Below, one piece after another: positions 43,364-52,024 of a stretch of DNA of 64,000 nt (its first letter is position 1; each line of letters begins with the position of its first letter). Source of the stretch: Acerihabitans sp047324305. Lineage in GTDB: Bacteria; Pseudomonadota; Gammaproteobacteria; Enterobacterales; Enterobacteriaceae. Below the pieces are notes generated by a model, which worked only from the letters and a program-made list of their open reading frames with translations, was not told the origin of the DNA and made no database searches. A program made the translations under genes and the position numbers. The stretch is from assembly GCF_047324305.1 (NCBI RefSeq), contig NZ_CP178740.1, positions 3,038,001 through 3,102,000 on the forward strand, in the 5' to 3' direction.

Positions 43364-44506
43364 ATGAAGATAGTAATCGCACCGGATTCTTACAAAGAAA
43401 GTTTGTCTGCCTTGGAGGTCGCAACGCAGATCGAACAGGGATTTCGTGACGTGTTTCCCGATGCCCATTACGTCAAATTGCCGGTGGCGGATGGCGGTGA
43501 GGGCACCGTGGAGGCCATGGTGGCGGCCACCGGGGGAGAAATCGTCAAGGTCAGGGTCACCGGCCCCCTTGGCGACCAGGTGGACGGCTTTTTCGGCCTG
43601 TCCGGCGATAAACAAACCGCGTTTATCGAAATGGCCGCCGCCAGCGGGCTGGAATTGGTGCGCGCCTGCGACCGCAATCCGCTGTTAACCACCTCTTTCG
43701 GCACCGGCGAGCTGATCCGCTGCGCACTGGATCACGGCGTTAAACATTGCATTATCGGCATCGGCGGCAGCGCCACCAACGACGGCGGCGCCGGCATGGT
43801 GCAGGCGCTGGGCGGCGGGCTGCTCGACGCGCAGGGTCAACAGATCGGTTACGGCGGCGGCGAGCTGGATAAGCTGGCGCGTATCGATATTACCCATCTG
43901 GATCCGCGCATCAGGGAATGCCGTTTCGAGGTGGCCTGCGACGTCACCAATCCCCTGACCGGCGATGAGGGCGCCACGGCGATATTCGGCCCGCAGAAAG
44001 GCGCGACGCCTGCCATGATCCGGCAACTTGACGCCTCGCTTGGGCATTATGCCGCCATTATCAAACGCGATTTGGATAAAGATGTCGAACATATCCCCGG
44101 CGCGGGCGCGGCCGGCGGCATGGGCGCCGGTTTACAGGCGTTTTGCGGCGCGGAGCTGCGCAAAGGTATCGAAATCGTTACCGAGGCGCTGGGACTGGAT
44201 GCCCTGGTCAGGGACGCTACCCTGGTGATCACCGGGGAAGGGCGCATCGACAGCCAGACCATCCACGGTAAAGTGCCGATTGGGGTGGCGCTGGTCGCCA
44301 AACGCTATAACAAGCCGGTGATCGGCATCGCCGGCAGCCTGACCGCCGACGTGGGGGTGGTGCATCAGCACGGCCTGGACGCGGTGTTCAGCGTGTTATA
44401 TGAAATCTGCACGCTGGAGGACGCGCTGGAAAACGCCGCCGCCAATGTGCGCATGACCGCGCGCAATATCGCGGCTACCATCAAGCTGGCCCGCGAGATG
44501 GCCTGA
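43364..44506 (+). CDS. garK: Glycerate 2-kinase
   Basis: Phosphorylates D-glycerate to 2-phosphoglycerate, which enters glycolysis at enolase (encoded at 53749). The 380 residues match E. coli GarK (381) with M-K-I-V-I-A-P-D-S-Y-K-E-S-L-S, D-G-G-E-G-T-V-E-A, the glycine-rich G-I-G-G-S-A-T-N-D-G-G-A-G-M and G-E-G-R-I-D-S-Q-T. It is the last gene of garPLRK and faces barA convergently. Confidence 0.97.
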   Translation: MKIVIAPDSYKESLSALEVATQIEQGFRDVFPDAHYVKLPVADGGEGTVEAMVAATGGEIVKVRVTGPLGDQVDGFFGLSGDKQTAFIEMAAASGLELVRACDRNPLLTTSFGTGELIRCALDHGVKHCIIGIGGSATNDGGAGMVQALGGGLLDAQGQQIGYGGGELDKLARIDITHLDPRIRECRFEVACDVTNPLTGDEGATAIFGPQKGATPAMIRQLDASLGHYAAIIKRDLDKDVEHIPGAGAAGGMGAGLQAFCGAELRKGIEIVTEALGLDALVRDATLVITGEGRIDSQTIHGKVPIGVALVAKRYNKPVIGIAGSLTADVGVVHQHGLDAVFSVLYEICTLEDALENAAANVRMTARNIAATIKLAREMA

Positions 44507-44542
44507 TTTACAAGACGCCGGCTAAACGCCGGGGTAAAGGGT

Positions 44543-44574
44543 GGCGCAGCTTCACGGCGGCCACTCTTTTTTTT
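44543..44574 (+). terminator. Probable terminator of garK
   Basis: A GGGTGGC...GCCACTC stem with a G-T mismatch is followed by nine T residues just before the convergent barA stop. The long loop makes the fold uncertain but the T-run is clear. Confidence 0.6.
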
Positions 44575-44597
44575 TTGCGCGGCCTGGCCGGCGACGC

Positions 44598-47345
44598 CTA
44601 AGCCGTAAGAAAAGGCGCGGACGCCAGGGTGACATTTTCAATTTCATCCAGCATTTCCAGCCACTCCGGCTCTAGCGCCGCCAGCGGCGCGCCCGCGCGC
44701 AGTTGGCGTTCGATATCGGCGCAGAGCCGCCTGAGCCTGGGCACGCCGCTGTAGCTGCAACTGCCGTGCAGTTTGTGCACCAGCTCACCGATATGCGGGT
44801 CCTCGACGCCGTTTACCACGGCGGTCACCCGTTGTTTTACCTCGATTAAAAAGCTGACCAGCATCCCCAGCAGGTCTTGGGCCAAATCCGGTTTGTCGGC
44901 GGCCTGGCGCAGCGCCAACTGCCAATCCAGGGTGGCGTCCTGATTGTCCTGCTCCGCGGTCGCGTCCGCCGTCTGCGCGTGCGGCGAGCGGCGTACCTCT
45001 TCGGCGCCATAACGCGCCAGCAGCCGCTGCAATATGTTTTCGTCGATGGGTTTGGCCAGGTAATCATCCATGCCGGCCTCAAGCAGTTTTTCCCGCTCAT
45101 TGCCCAGCGTATGGGCGGTAACCGCCACGATGGGCGTTTGCGCGTGGCGCGGCAACTGCCGCATCAGCTCGGCCGCGCGCAGGCCGTCAATTTCCGGCAT
45201 CTGGATATCCATCAGGATCAGATCCAGCGGATGCCCGTCGGCGTAGGCCAGCGCTTCGCGGGCGTTTTGGCATAAAATGGTGTGTTCCACCTGCTCTTGC
45301 AGCAGCGCGCCGATAAGCTTCAGGTTGGCCGGATTGTCATCCACCGCCATGACGGTCAGCGGCAGGCGCGCGGCGCGGGGCGGCGTGACTTGGCTTACCA
45401 CGGGCCGCGGCCGCGCGCGCAGCAAGGGTAAAAACCGGTTGGCGGAGACCGGCTTCGCCAGGCAGGCACAGGCGCCCATGCGTTTGATCTGCTCAGCCTC
45501 CACCATGGCGGGGCTGGGCAAGGCCAGGATCACGCAGCCGGCAATCCCGGCGGCTTCAGTCAGCTCGCGCTTGATATCGATTAACGAGAGGCGCTGCGTC
45601 ACCGGTTTGCCGATAAGCAAAATATCATAGTGCCCCGCCGGCAGTTGCGTAAGCGTCGGACTGAAACTGACCGTCAGCGGCGTGGCGCGCAGCATATCCA
45701 GCGTCGCCTGGGCGGCGGCGGGGTTGGCTTCGACAAACGCCAGGCTTTTATCGCGCAGATGGGCATAATCCGGCGCGCCGTCGGCCCCGCTCAACTGCAG
45801 GGGGATATGAAACCAAAAGGACGAGCCGCGGTCGACCTGGCTGTGGAAATTGATATCGCCGCCCATTTCCTTGATCAGTTTCTGGGTAATCACCAGCCCC
45901 AGGCCGGTGCCGCCGTGGCGGCGGGTAATGCTGGCGTCCGCCTGGCGAAACGCCTGGAACAGCTGCGACTGCTGACGTTCGGCGATGCCGATCCCGGTAT
46001 CGTGGATCTGCACCTCCAGCTCCATTTGATGGTTCCCGGTGCCGTGTTTTTCGATGCGGATATCGATATTGCCCTGTTCGGTAAACTTGATGGCGTTACC
46101 CAACAGGTTGGTAATGACCTGCTGCAGGCGCAGGGGATCGCCCACCACGCCGTCCGGCACATCCTGCTGCACGTTCAGGGTAATCTCCAGTCCCTTCTCG
46201 TGGGCGGTCTGCGCCAGCAGGACAATCACCTCATCAAGGGTGGCGCGCAGCGCGAACGGAATGGCCTCCAGCAGCAGCTTGCCGGCTTCCAGTTTGGAAA
46301 AATCCAGCACATCGTTAATAATGCTAAGCAGGTTATTGCCCGAACGTTCTATGGTCTGCAGGTAATCCCGCTGCGTCGGCGACAGCGGCGTTTTTAACGT
46401 CTGCCGGGTAAAACCGATGACGCCGTTAAGCGGGGTGCGCAGTTCGTGGGACATATTGGCCAGGAATTCCGATTTGATGCGCACCGCCTCCTGGGCGCGT
46501 TTTTTAGCCAGATCCAGCTCGACGTTCTGGATCTCCATCTGCTCCAGGGTTTCGCGCAGGTCCGAGGTGGCCTGATCGATATTCTGCTGCATTTCCTCAT
46601 GATATGCCGTCAGCGACATGGCCATTGAGTTGATGCCGTTTTTCAGCATATCCAGCTCACCGAGCATATACCCCTCTACCCGGCTGTCGAGCTGGCCGCG
46701 CCGGATGCGATCGACCGTGCTGACCATATTGCGGATGGGGCCGGTAACATCGCGCATCAGGCGATAGGCGAACAGCATGGCGATACACAGACACAGCAGC
46801 AGCAGCAGCGTCGAGACAAAGGCTTCTTTATATTGCTGCAACCGTACCGAATCCAGGTCCAGCTCAATGGTAATATAGCCCAGCGGCGCGATGCGGGCGT
46901 CGGCCTGGTTTGCCGGGTCGGGCAAATCATCCTCCGACCAGATGGGCGCGCGCATGATAAGCGTACCGCCCAGGCGCGCCAGGGTCAGTTCGCCGGGCGG
47001 CGGACTGCCCGGCGGCAACTGCTGTTGGTTGATATTCTGGTGGTAGTTGGAGGTGGCGAAAAGTTTATTATTGGCATCGAACACGCTTATCGAGCGTACA
47101 ATATCGGAGTGATGGCGATGCAGCAGGTTGACGAGATGGCGCACCGAGTCGCGGTCATGAAGGGTCATGCCGTAGACGGTTGATACCGCCAGCGGTTCGA
47201 TAATGCTCGTGCCGGCAGCCACCAGCTGATTCTGCAATTCGTTATAACGATGAACGACAAAAAATGCGCTTAGCAGCAAACCGATCAATAACGTCGGCGC
47301 CAGAATCAGTATCATCATCCGCGCGCGCAAGCTGTATTTGGTCAT
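44598..47345 (-). CDS. barA: Hybrid sensor histidine kinase BarA
   Basis: Tripartite sensor kinase that phosphorylates UvrY, controlling CsrB/C RNAs and carbon storage. From the ATG at 47345 (M-T-K-Y-S-L-R-A-R-M-M) it is 915 residues (E. coli 918). Order: membrane span (about 10-30), periplasmic sensor, second span (about 170-190), HAMP, coiled coil, HisKA (M-S-H-E-L-R-T-P), HATPase (G-T-G-L-G-L), receiver (L-I-L-M-D-I-Q-M-P) and C-terminal HPt (H-K-L-H-G-S-C). An open frame to 47402 adds 19 residues. It is divergent from rlmD. In E. coli the gud operon is its neighbour; here garK is. Confidence 0.97.
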   Translation of the reverse strand: MTKYSLRARMMILILAPTLLIGLLLSAFFVVHRYNELQNQLVAAGTSIIEPLAVSTVYGMTLHDRDSVRHLVNLLHRHHSDIVRSISVFDANNKLFATSNYHQNINQQQLPPGSPPPGELTLARLGGTLIMRAPIWSEDDLPDPANQADARIAPLGYITIELDLDSVRLQQYKEAFVSTLLLLLCLCIAMLFAYRLMRDVTGPIRNMVSTVDRIRRGQLDSRVEGYMLGELDMLKNGINSMAMSLTAYHEEMQQNIDQATSDLRETLEQMEIQNVELDLAKKRAQEAVRIKSEFLANMSHELRTPLNGVIGFTRQTLKTPLSPTQRDYLQTIERSGNNLLSIINDVLDFSKLEAGKLLLEAIPFALRATLDEVIVLLAQTAHEKGLEITLNVQQDVPDGVVGDPLRLQQVITNLLGNAIKFTEQGNIDIRIEKHGTGNHQMELEVQIHDTGIGIAERQQSQLFQAFRQADASITRRHGGTGLGLVITQKLIKEMGGDINFHSQVDRGSSFWFHIPLQLSGADGAPDYAHLRDKSLAFVEANPAAAQATLDMLRATPLTVSFSPTLTQLPAGHYDILLIGKPVTQRLSLIDIKRELTEAAGIAGCVILALPSPAMVEAEQIKRMGACACLAKPVSANRFLPLLRARPRPVVSQVTPPRAARLPLTVMAVDDNPANLKLIGALLQEQVEHTILCQNAREALAYADGHPLDLILMDIQMPEIDGLRAAELMRQLPRHAQTPIVAVTAHTLGNEREKLLEAGMDDYLAKPIDENILQRLLARYGAEEVRRSPHAQTADATAEQDNQDATLDWQLALRQAADKPDLAQDLLGMLVSFLIEVKQRVTAVVNGVEDPHIGELVHKLHGSCSYSGVPRLRRLCADIERQLRAGAPLAALEPEWLEMLDEIENVTLASAPFLTA

Positions 47346-47404
47346 AGCGTTCCAATATGGGAGAATGATAACCCGGCTATTCAGGAAACCTGTAACAAGC
47401 AATT

Positions 47405-48739
47405 ATGGCGCAATTCTACTCTGCAAACCGTCGCGTGGCGACACAGCAAACCCTGACCGTGACCTGTCACGATCTGGATGGTTTCGGCCAGGGCGTGGCG
47501 CGCCACCAGGGGAAAACGATTTTTATCCCCGGTCTGTTGCCGGGTGAGCAGGCCGAGGTGCGCATCACCGAGGACAAACGCCAGTTTAGCCGGGGCCGGG
47601 TGACCAAAAGGTTAAACGACAGCCCGGAGCGGGTCGCGCCGCGCTGCCCGCATTTCGGCGTTTGCGGCGGATGCCAGCAGCAGCACATCAGCCAGGCGTT
47701 GCAACAGCAAAGCAAGGCCGCCACGCTGCGCACGCTGCTGACGCGGGAAATCGGCGCGATTCCGGGCGCTATCATTCGCGTGGGCGCGGACGCCTACGGC
47801 TACCGGCGGCGCGCGCGCCTGGGGCTGGAATACCGCCAAAAGTCCCGCTCCCTGGCCATGGGCTATCGCCAGGCGAAGTCCAGCGATGTGGTGGACATTA
47901 CCCATTGCCCCATCCTGATCCCGGGCCTGGAGCAACTGCTGGCGCCGTTGAAAGCGGCGCTGGCGCAGCTAAAGGCGGCCAGGCGCCTGGGGCATGTGGA
48001 ACTGGTGATGGCGGACAACGGGCCGCTGGTGGTGCTGCGCCATCTTGATGTGCTTGACGACGGCGACCGGCGGCGGCTGCTGGACTTCGCCGCGCGCCAT
48101 CAGGTGATGATGTGGCTGGCCGCGGACAGCGAGTCGCTGGAATGCCTGCATGGCGAGCCGCCGGTATACCACATTGACGATTTGTGTCTACAGTTCAGCC
48201 CAAGGGATTTCATTCAGGTCAACGCCGAGGTTAACCGCCGCATGGTGGCGCTGGCGCTGGAATGGCTGGCGCCCGGGGCGGATGAGCGGGTGCTGGATTT
48301 GTTCTGCGGCATGGGCAACTTTACCCTGCCGCTGGCCAAACGCTGCGCCGAGGTTATCGGCGTGGAAGGGGTTGCGGCGCTAGTGGCGAATGGGCAATAT
48401 AATGCACAACAGAATTTATTGAATAACGTCACCTTCTTTCATGACAATCTGGAAGAGGACGTGACCACACGGCCCTGGGCCAACCGGGGATTTGATAAAA
48501 TATTGCTCGACCCGGCACGTGCCGGCGCCCTGGGCGTCATGTCCCATATTGCCGCCTGGGCGCCCCGGCGTATCGTCTATGTGTCTTGTAACCCCACAAC
48601 ACTTGCGCGGGATAGCACTGTGTTGATGGCGTCGGGGTATGTCCCGGCGCGCGTGGCTATGCTGGATATGTTTCCGCATAGCGGACATCTTGAATCGATG
48701 ACGTTGTTTGTAAAAGATGCCGGCGTCTGTGCAAAGTAG
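47405..48739 (+). CDS. rlmD: 23S rRNA (uracil-1939-C5)-methyltransferase
   Basis: SAM-dependent RNA methyltransferase modifying U1939 of 23S rRNA. The 444 residues contain an N-terminal TRAM domain (V-T-C-H-D-L-D-G-F-G-Q-G-V-A-R) and an iron-sulfur site Cys81, Cys87, Cys90 plus the later Cys in T-H-C-P-I-L. The methylase motifs are L-D-L-F-C-G-M-G-N-F-T-L-P and V-S-C-N-P-T-T, the latter with the catalytic cysteine. It lies ten bases before relA, the conserved order, so the two are probably co-transcribed. Confidence 0.96.
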   Translation: MAQFYSANRRVATQQTLTVTCHDLDGFGQGVARHQGKTIFIPGLLPGEQAEVRITEDKRQFSRGRVTKRLNDSPERVAPRCPHFGVCGGCQQQHISQALQQQSKAATLRTLLTREIGAIPGAIIRVGADAYGYRRRARLGLEYRQKSRSLAMGYRQAKSSDVVDITHCPILIPGLEQLLAPLKAALAQLKAARRLGHVELVMADNGPLVVLRHLDVLDDGDRRRLLDFAARHQVMMWLAADSESLECLHGEPPVYHIDDLCLQFSPRDFIQVNAEVNRRMVALALEWLAPGADERVLDLFCGMGNFTLPLAKRCAEVIGVEGVAALVANGQYNAQQNLLNNVTFFHDNLEEDVTTRPWANRGFDKILLDPARAGALGVMSHIAAWAPRRIVYVSCNPTTLARDSTVLMASGYVPARVAMLDMFPHSGHLESMTLFVKDAGVCAK

Positions 48740-48748
48740 GGAGTGGAT

Positions 48749-50983
48749 ATGGTTGCGGTAAGAAGTGCGCATTTGAATACAGCGGGCGAGTTTGTCCCCG
48801 AAGACTGGGTTGCCAGTCTGGGTCTTTCCAACCCGCAGTCAAGTGAGCGGCTGGCCGAAACCTGGCGTTATTGCGAGCAGCAATGTAAAGAGCACCCCGA
48901 GGCGGCGCTGATCCTCTGGCGCGGCATCGAGATGGTGGAGATCCTGTCCATGCTCAGCATGGACAGCGACAGCCTGTGCGCGGCGCTGCTGTTCCCCCTT
49001 GCCGACAGCGAGGTGGTCGAAGAAGCGGTGCTCGAGACGCAGTTCGGCAAGAAAATCGTCGATCTGGTGCACGGCGTGCGCGATATGGACGCCATCCGCC
49101 AGTTAAAAGCCACCACTAACGACTCCATGGCCCCGGAACAGGTGGATAACGTCCGGCGCATGCTGCTGGCCATCGTCGAAGATTTCCGCTGCGTGGTCAT
49201 CAAGCTTGCCGAGCGTATCGCCCATTTGCGCGAACTGAAGGACGCCCCTGAGGATGAGCGGGTACTGGCGGCGAAAGAAAGTTCCAATATCTACGCGCCG
49301 CTGGCAAACCGGCTGGGGATCGGCCAGCTCAAGTGGGAACTGGAGGATTTCTGCTTCCGGTACCTGCATCCGGACGAGTACAAGCGCATTGCGCAACTGT
49401 TGCATGAGCGGCGTATCGATCGTGAGCAGTATATCGATGATTTTGTCGCCTCGCTGCGCGATGCGATGAAAGAGGAAGGGCTGAAAGCGGATATCTACGG
49501 GCGGCCCAAGCATATCTACAGCATCTGGCGCAAGATGCAGAAAAAATCGCTGGAGTTCGACGAGCTGTTTGACGTGCGCGCCGTGCGGGTGGTGGTGGAG
49601 CGGCTGCAGGATTGTTATGCCGCGCTCGGCATCGTCCATACGCATTTTCGCCATTTGCCCGATGAGTTCGACGATTACGTCGCCAACCCCAAACCCAACG
49701 GCTACCAGTCCATTCACACCGTGGTGCTGGGGCCGCGCGGCAAAACGCTGGAAATCCAGATCCGTACCCGGCAGATGCATGAGGACGCCGAACTGGGCGT
49801 GGCGGCGCACTGGAAGTACAAGGAAGGCGCCACCGCCACCGGCGGCGTGCGCTCCGGTTACGAAGAACGCATCGCCTGGCTGCGCAAGCTGCTGGCCTGG
49901 CAGGAAGAAATGGCGGATTCGGGGGAAATCCTCGACGAAGTGCGCAGCCAGGTGTTCGACGATCGGGTCTATGTCTTTACCCCGAAAGGCGACGTGATCG
50001 ATTTGCCCGCCGGCTCCACGCCGCTGGATTTCGCCTACCATATCCACAGCGATGTGGGACACCGCTGCATCGGCGCCAAGATAAGCGGGCGCATCGTGCC
50101 CTTTACCTACCAGCTGCGCATGGGCGACCAGGTGGAGATCATCACCCAGAAGCAGCCGAACCCCAGCCGCGACTGGCTGAATCCCAACCTGGGATATGTC
50201 ACCACCAGCCGCGGGCGCTCGAAGATCCATAACTGGTTCCGTAAACAGGACCGGGACAAGAATATCCTGGCCGGCCGCCAGCTGCTGGACGATGAACTGG
50301 AGCATTTGGGCCTGAGCATCAAGGAAGCCGAAAAGCTGCTGCTGCCGCGCTATAACGTCAATACCCTCGACGAGCTGCTGGCGTCCATCGGCGGCGGCGA
50401 CGTGCGCATCAACCAGATGATTAACTTCCTGCAGGGCAAGCTGAACAAGCCCAGCCCGGAAGAGCAGGATCGCGCGGCGCTCAAGCAACTGACGCAAAAG
50501 CCGTCCGCGGTGCCGCGCTCGAAGGATAACGGCCGGGTGGTGGTGGAAGGGGTCGGCAACCTGATGCACCATATCGCCCGCTGCTGCCAGCCGATCCCCG
50601 GCGATGAGATTACCGGTTTCATTACCCGCGGCCGCGGCATCTCCATTCACCGCGCGGACTGCGAGCAATTGGCGGATTTACAGGCCAACGCCCCCGAACG
50701 CATTGTCGACGCCGTCTGGGGCGAGAGTTATTCCAGCGGCTACTCGCTGGTGGTGCGGGTGGTGGCCAACGATCGCAGCGGCCTGCTGCGCGATATCACC
50801 ACTATCCTGGCCAATGAAAAGGTCAACGTGCTGGGCGTGGCCAGCCGCAGCGACATCAAACAGCAGCTGGCGACCATCGATATGGATATTGAAATCTATA
50901 ACCTGCAGGTACTTGGCCGGGTATTGTCCAAACTTAATCAACTGCCGGACGTGATCGACGCGCGCCGGCTGCACGGAGAATAA
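48749..50983 (+). CDS. relA: GTP pyrophosphokinase (ppGpp synthetase I)
   Basis: RelA makes (p)ppGpp on stalled ribosomes during amino-acid starvation. The ATG at 48749, with AGGGAG upstream, gives M-V-A-V-R-S-A-H and 744 residues, the E. coli length. A start two codons earlier (48743) is possible. Domains: inactive HD hydrolase (no H-D pair), synthetase (V-Y-G-R-P-K-H-I-Y-S-I, F-D-V-R-A-V-R), TGS (V-F-T-P-K-G-D-V), a zinc-finger region (A-R-C-C-Q-P-I-P) and C-terminal ACT. The mazG start is one base after its stop; MazG is functionally linked to the stringent response in E. coli. Confidence 0.98.
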   Translation: MVAVRSAHLNTAGEFVPEDWVASLGLSNPQSSERLAETWRYCEQQCKEHPEAALILWRGIEMVEILSMLSMDSDSLCAALLFPLADSEVVEEAVLETQFGKKIVDLVHGVRDMDAIRQLKATTNDSMAPEQVDNVRRMLLAIVEDFRCVVIKLAERIAHLRELKDAPEDERVLAAKESSNIYAPLANRLGIGQLKWELEDFCFRYLHPDEYKRIAQLLHERRIDREQYIDDFVASLRDAMKEEGLKADIYGRPKHIYSIWRKMQKKSLEFDELFDVRAVRVVVERLQDCYAALGIVHTHFRHLPDEFDDYVANPKPNGYQSIHTVVLGPRGKTLEIQIRTRQMHEDAELGVAAHWKYKEGATATGGVRSGYEERIAWLRKLLAWQEEMADSGEILDEVRSQVFDDRVYVFTPKGDVIDLPAGSTPLDFAYHIHSDVGHRCIGAKISGRIVPFTYQLRMGDQVEIITQKQPNPSRDWLNPNLGYVTTSRGRSKIHNWFRKQDRDKNILAGRQLLDDELEHLGLSIKEAEKLLLPRYNVNTLDELLASIGGGDVRINQMINFLQGKLNKPSPEEQDRAALKQLTQKPSAVPRSKDNGRVVVEGVGNLMHHIARCCQPIPGDEITGFITRGRGISIHRADCEQLADLQANAPERIVDAVWGESYSSGYSLVVRVVANDRSGLLRDITTILANEKVNVLGVASRSDIKQQLATIDMDIEIYNLQVLGRVLSKLNQLPDVIDARRLHGE

Positions 50984-50984
50984 T

Positions 50985-51803
50985 ATGACCGCGAACGCCA
51001 TCGATGCCTCGGCCGCCGCCCAGGCCAGGCTGCTGGCCATCATGACCCGCCTGCGCGACCCGCGCACGGGCTGTCCGTGGGACAAGCGCCAGACGTTCGA
51101 CACTATCGTCCCCTACACCCTGGAGGAGACCTACGAGGTGCTGGACGCCATTGCCCGGCGCGATTATGACGATTTGCGCGACGAATTGGGCGATTTGCTG
51201 TTCCAGGTGGTGTTTTACGCTGAAATGGCGCGCGAGCAGGGGCTGTTCGATTTTGCCGGCGTGTGCGACGCCATCAGCGATAAACTCGAGCGCCGCCATC
51301 CGCATATTTTTGCCCGGCAGCCCGGCGAGGACGGCGCGGCGCCTCCCGGCCAGTGGGAACAGCTCAAGGCGCGGGAACGGGCGGAAAAAGAACGCCTGTC
51401 GCCGCTCGACGATATTCCCGACGCCCTGCCGGCGTTGATGAAGGCGCAGAAAATCCAGCAGCGCTGCGCCACGGTGGGTTTTGACTGGACCACGCTCGGC
51501 CCGGTGGTGGACAAGGTCTACGAAGAAATCAACGAGGTGATGCACGAAGCCCGCCAGGCGGTGGTGGATGAAGATAAGCTTGAGGAAGAACTGGGCGATC
51601 TGCTGTTCGCCACCGTCAACCTGACCCGCCATTTGGGCAAGAAAGCGGAAACCGCTTTGCAAAAAGCCAACCGTAAATTCGAGCGCCGGTTTCGCCAGGT
51701 GGAAGAGATTATCCAGGCCCAGGGGCAAACCCTGCCCCAGGCCAGTCTCGAGCAGATGGAAGCCGCCTGGCGGCAAATAAAAAAACGGGAAATCGCCGGG
51801 TAA
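50985..51803 (+). CDS. mazG: Nucleoside triphosphate pyrophosphohydrolase MazG
   Basis: Hydrolyses NTPs and dNTPs to monophosphate and pyrophosphate, clearing aberrant nucleotides and modulating ppGpp level. The 272 residues (E. coli 263) contain two MazG repeats with E-E-x-x-E and E-x-x-D metal motifs (Y-T-L-E-E-T-Y-E-V-L-D, D-E-L-G-D-L-L-F and the C-terminal E-E-L-G-D-L-L-F). The N-terminus is slightly longer than in E. coli. It is tightly coupled to relA (one base apart). Confidence 0.97.
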   Translation: MTANAIDASAAAQARLLAIMTRLRDPRTGCPWDKRQTFDTIVPYTLEETYEVLDAIARRDYDDLRDELGDLLFQVVFYAEMAREQGLFDFAGVCDAISDKLERRHPHIFARQPGEDGAAPPGQWEQLKARERAEKERLSPLDDIPDALPALMKAQKIQQRCATVGFDWTTLGPVVDKVYEEINEVMHEARQAVVDEDKLEEELGDLLFATVNLTRHLGKKAETALQKANRKFERRFRQVEEIIQAQGQTLPQASLEQMEAAWRQIKKREIAG

Positions 51804-51944
51804 ACTCATCATTGCCGCTATGTTAACGATAACGCCGTTTTCGTAGCTAATATACTATAAAATAAGGTATTTATGGCAAGCGGTCATCGACTGGGCCCGC
51901 TGATGCGGCCGTTATGCCGCCTGCGCGATTTGCAAAACGAACGT

Positions 51945-51973
51945 TTGTGGCCGATTCGCGCTTCAGGTATACT
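51945..51973 (+). promoter_or_regulatory. pyrG promoter
   Basis: TTGTGG (51945-51950), 17-bp spacer, TATACT (51968-51973), about 50 bp before the pyrG ATG. Confidence 0.65.
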
Positions 51974-52024
51974 GTTTTCCCGTCTTGGTTATTCCGTCTT
52001 TACACCTAAATTCTCAGGTTCAGC

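Noticed and set aside
49103..50668. 521-codon open frame on the minus strand opposite relA
   Set aside because: G+C-rich genes leave long open antisense frames. It has no Shine-Dalgarno or family motifs, while relA on the plus strand is unmistakable over the same bases.
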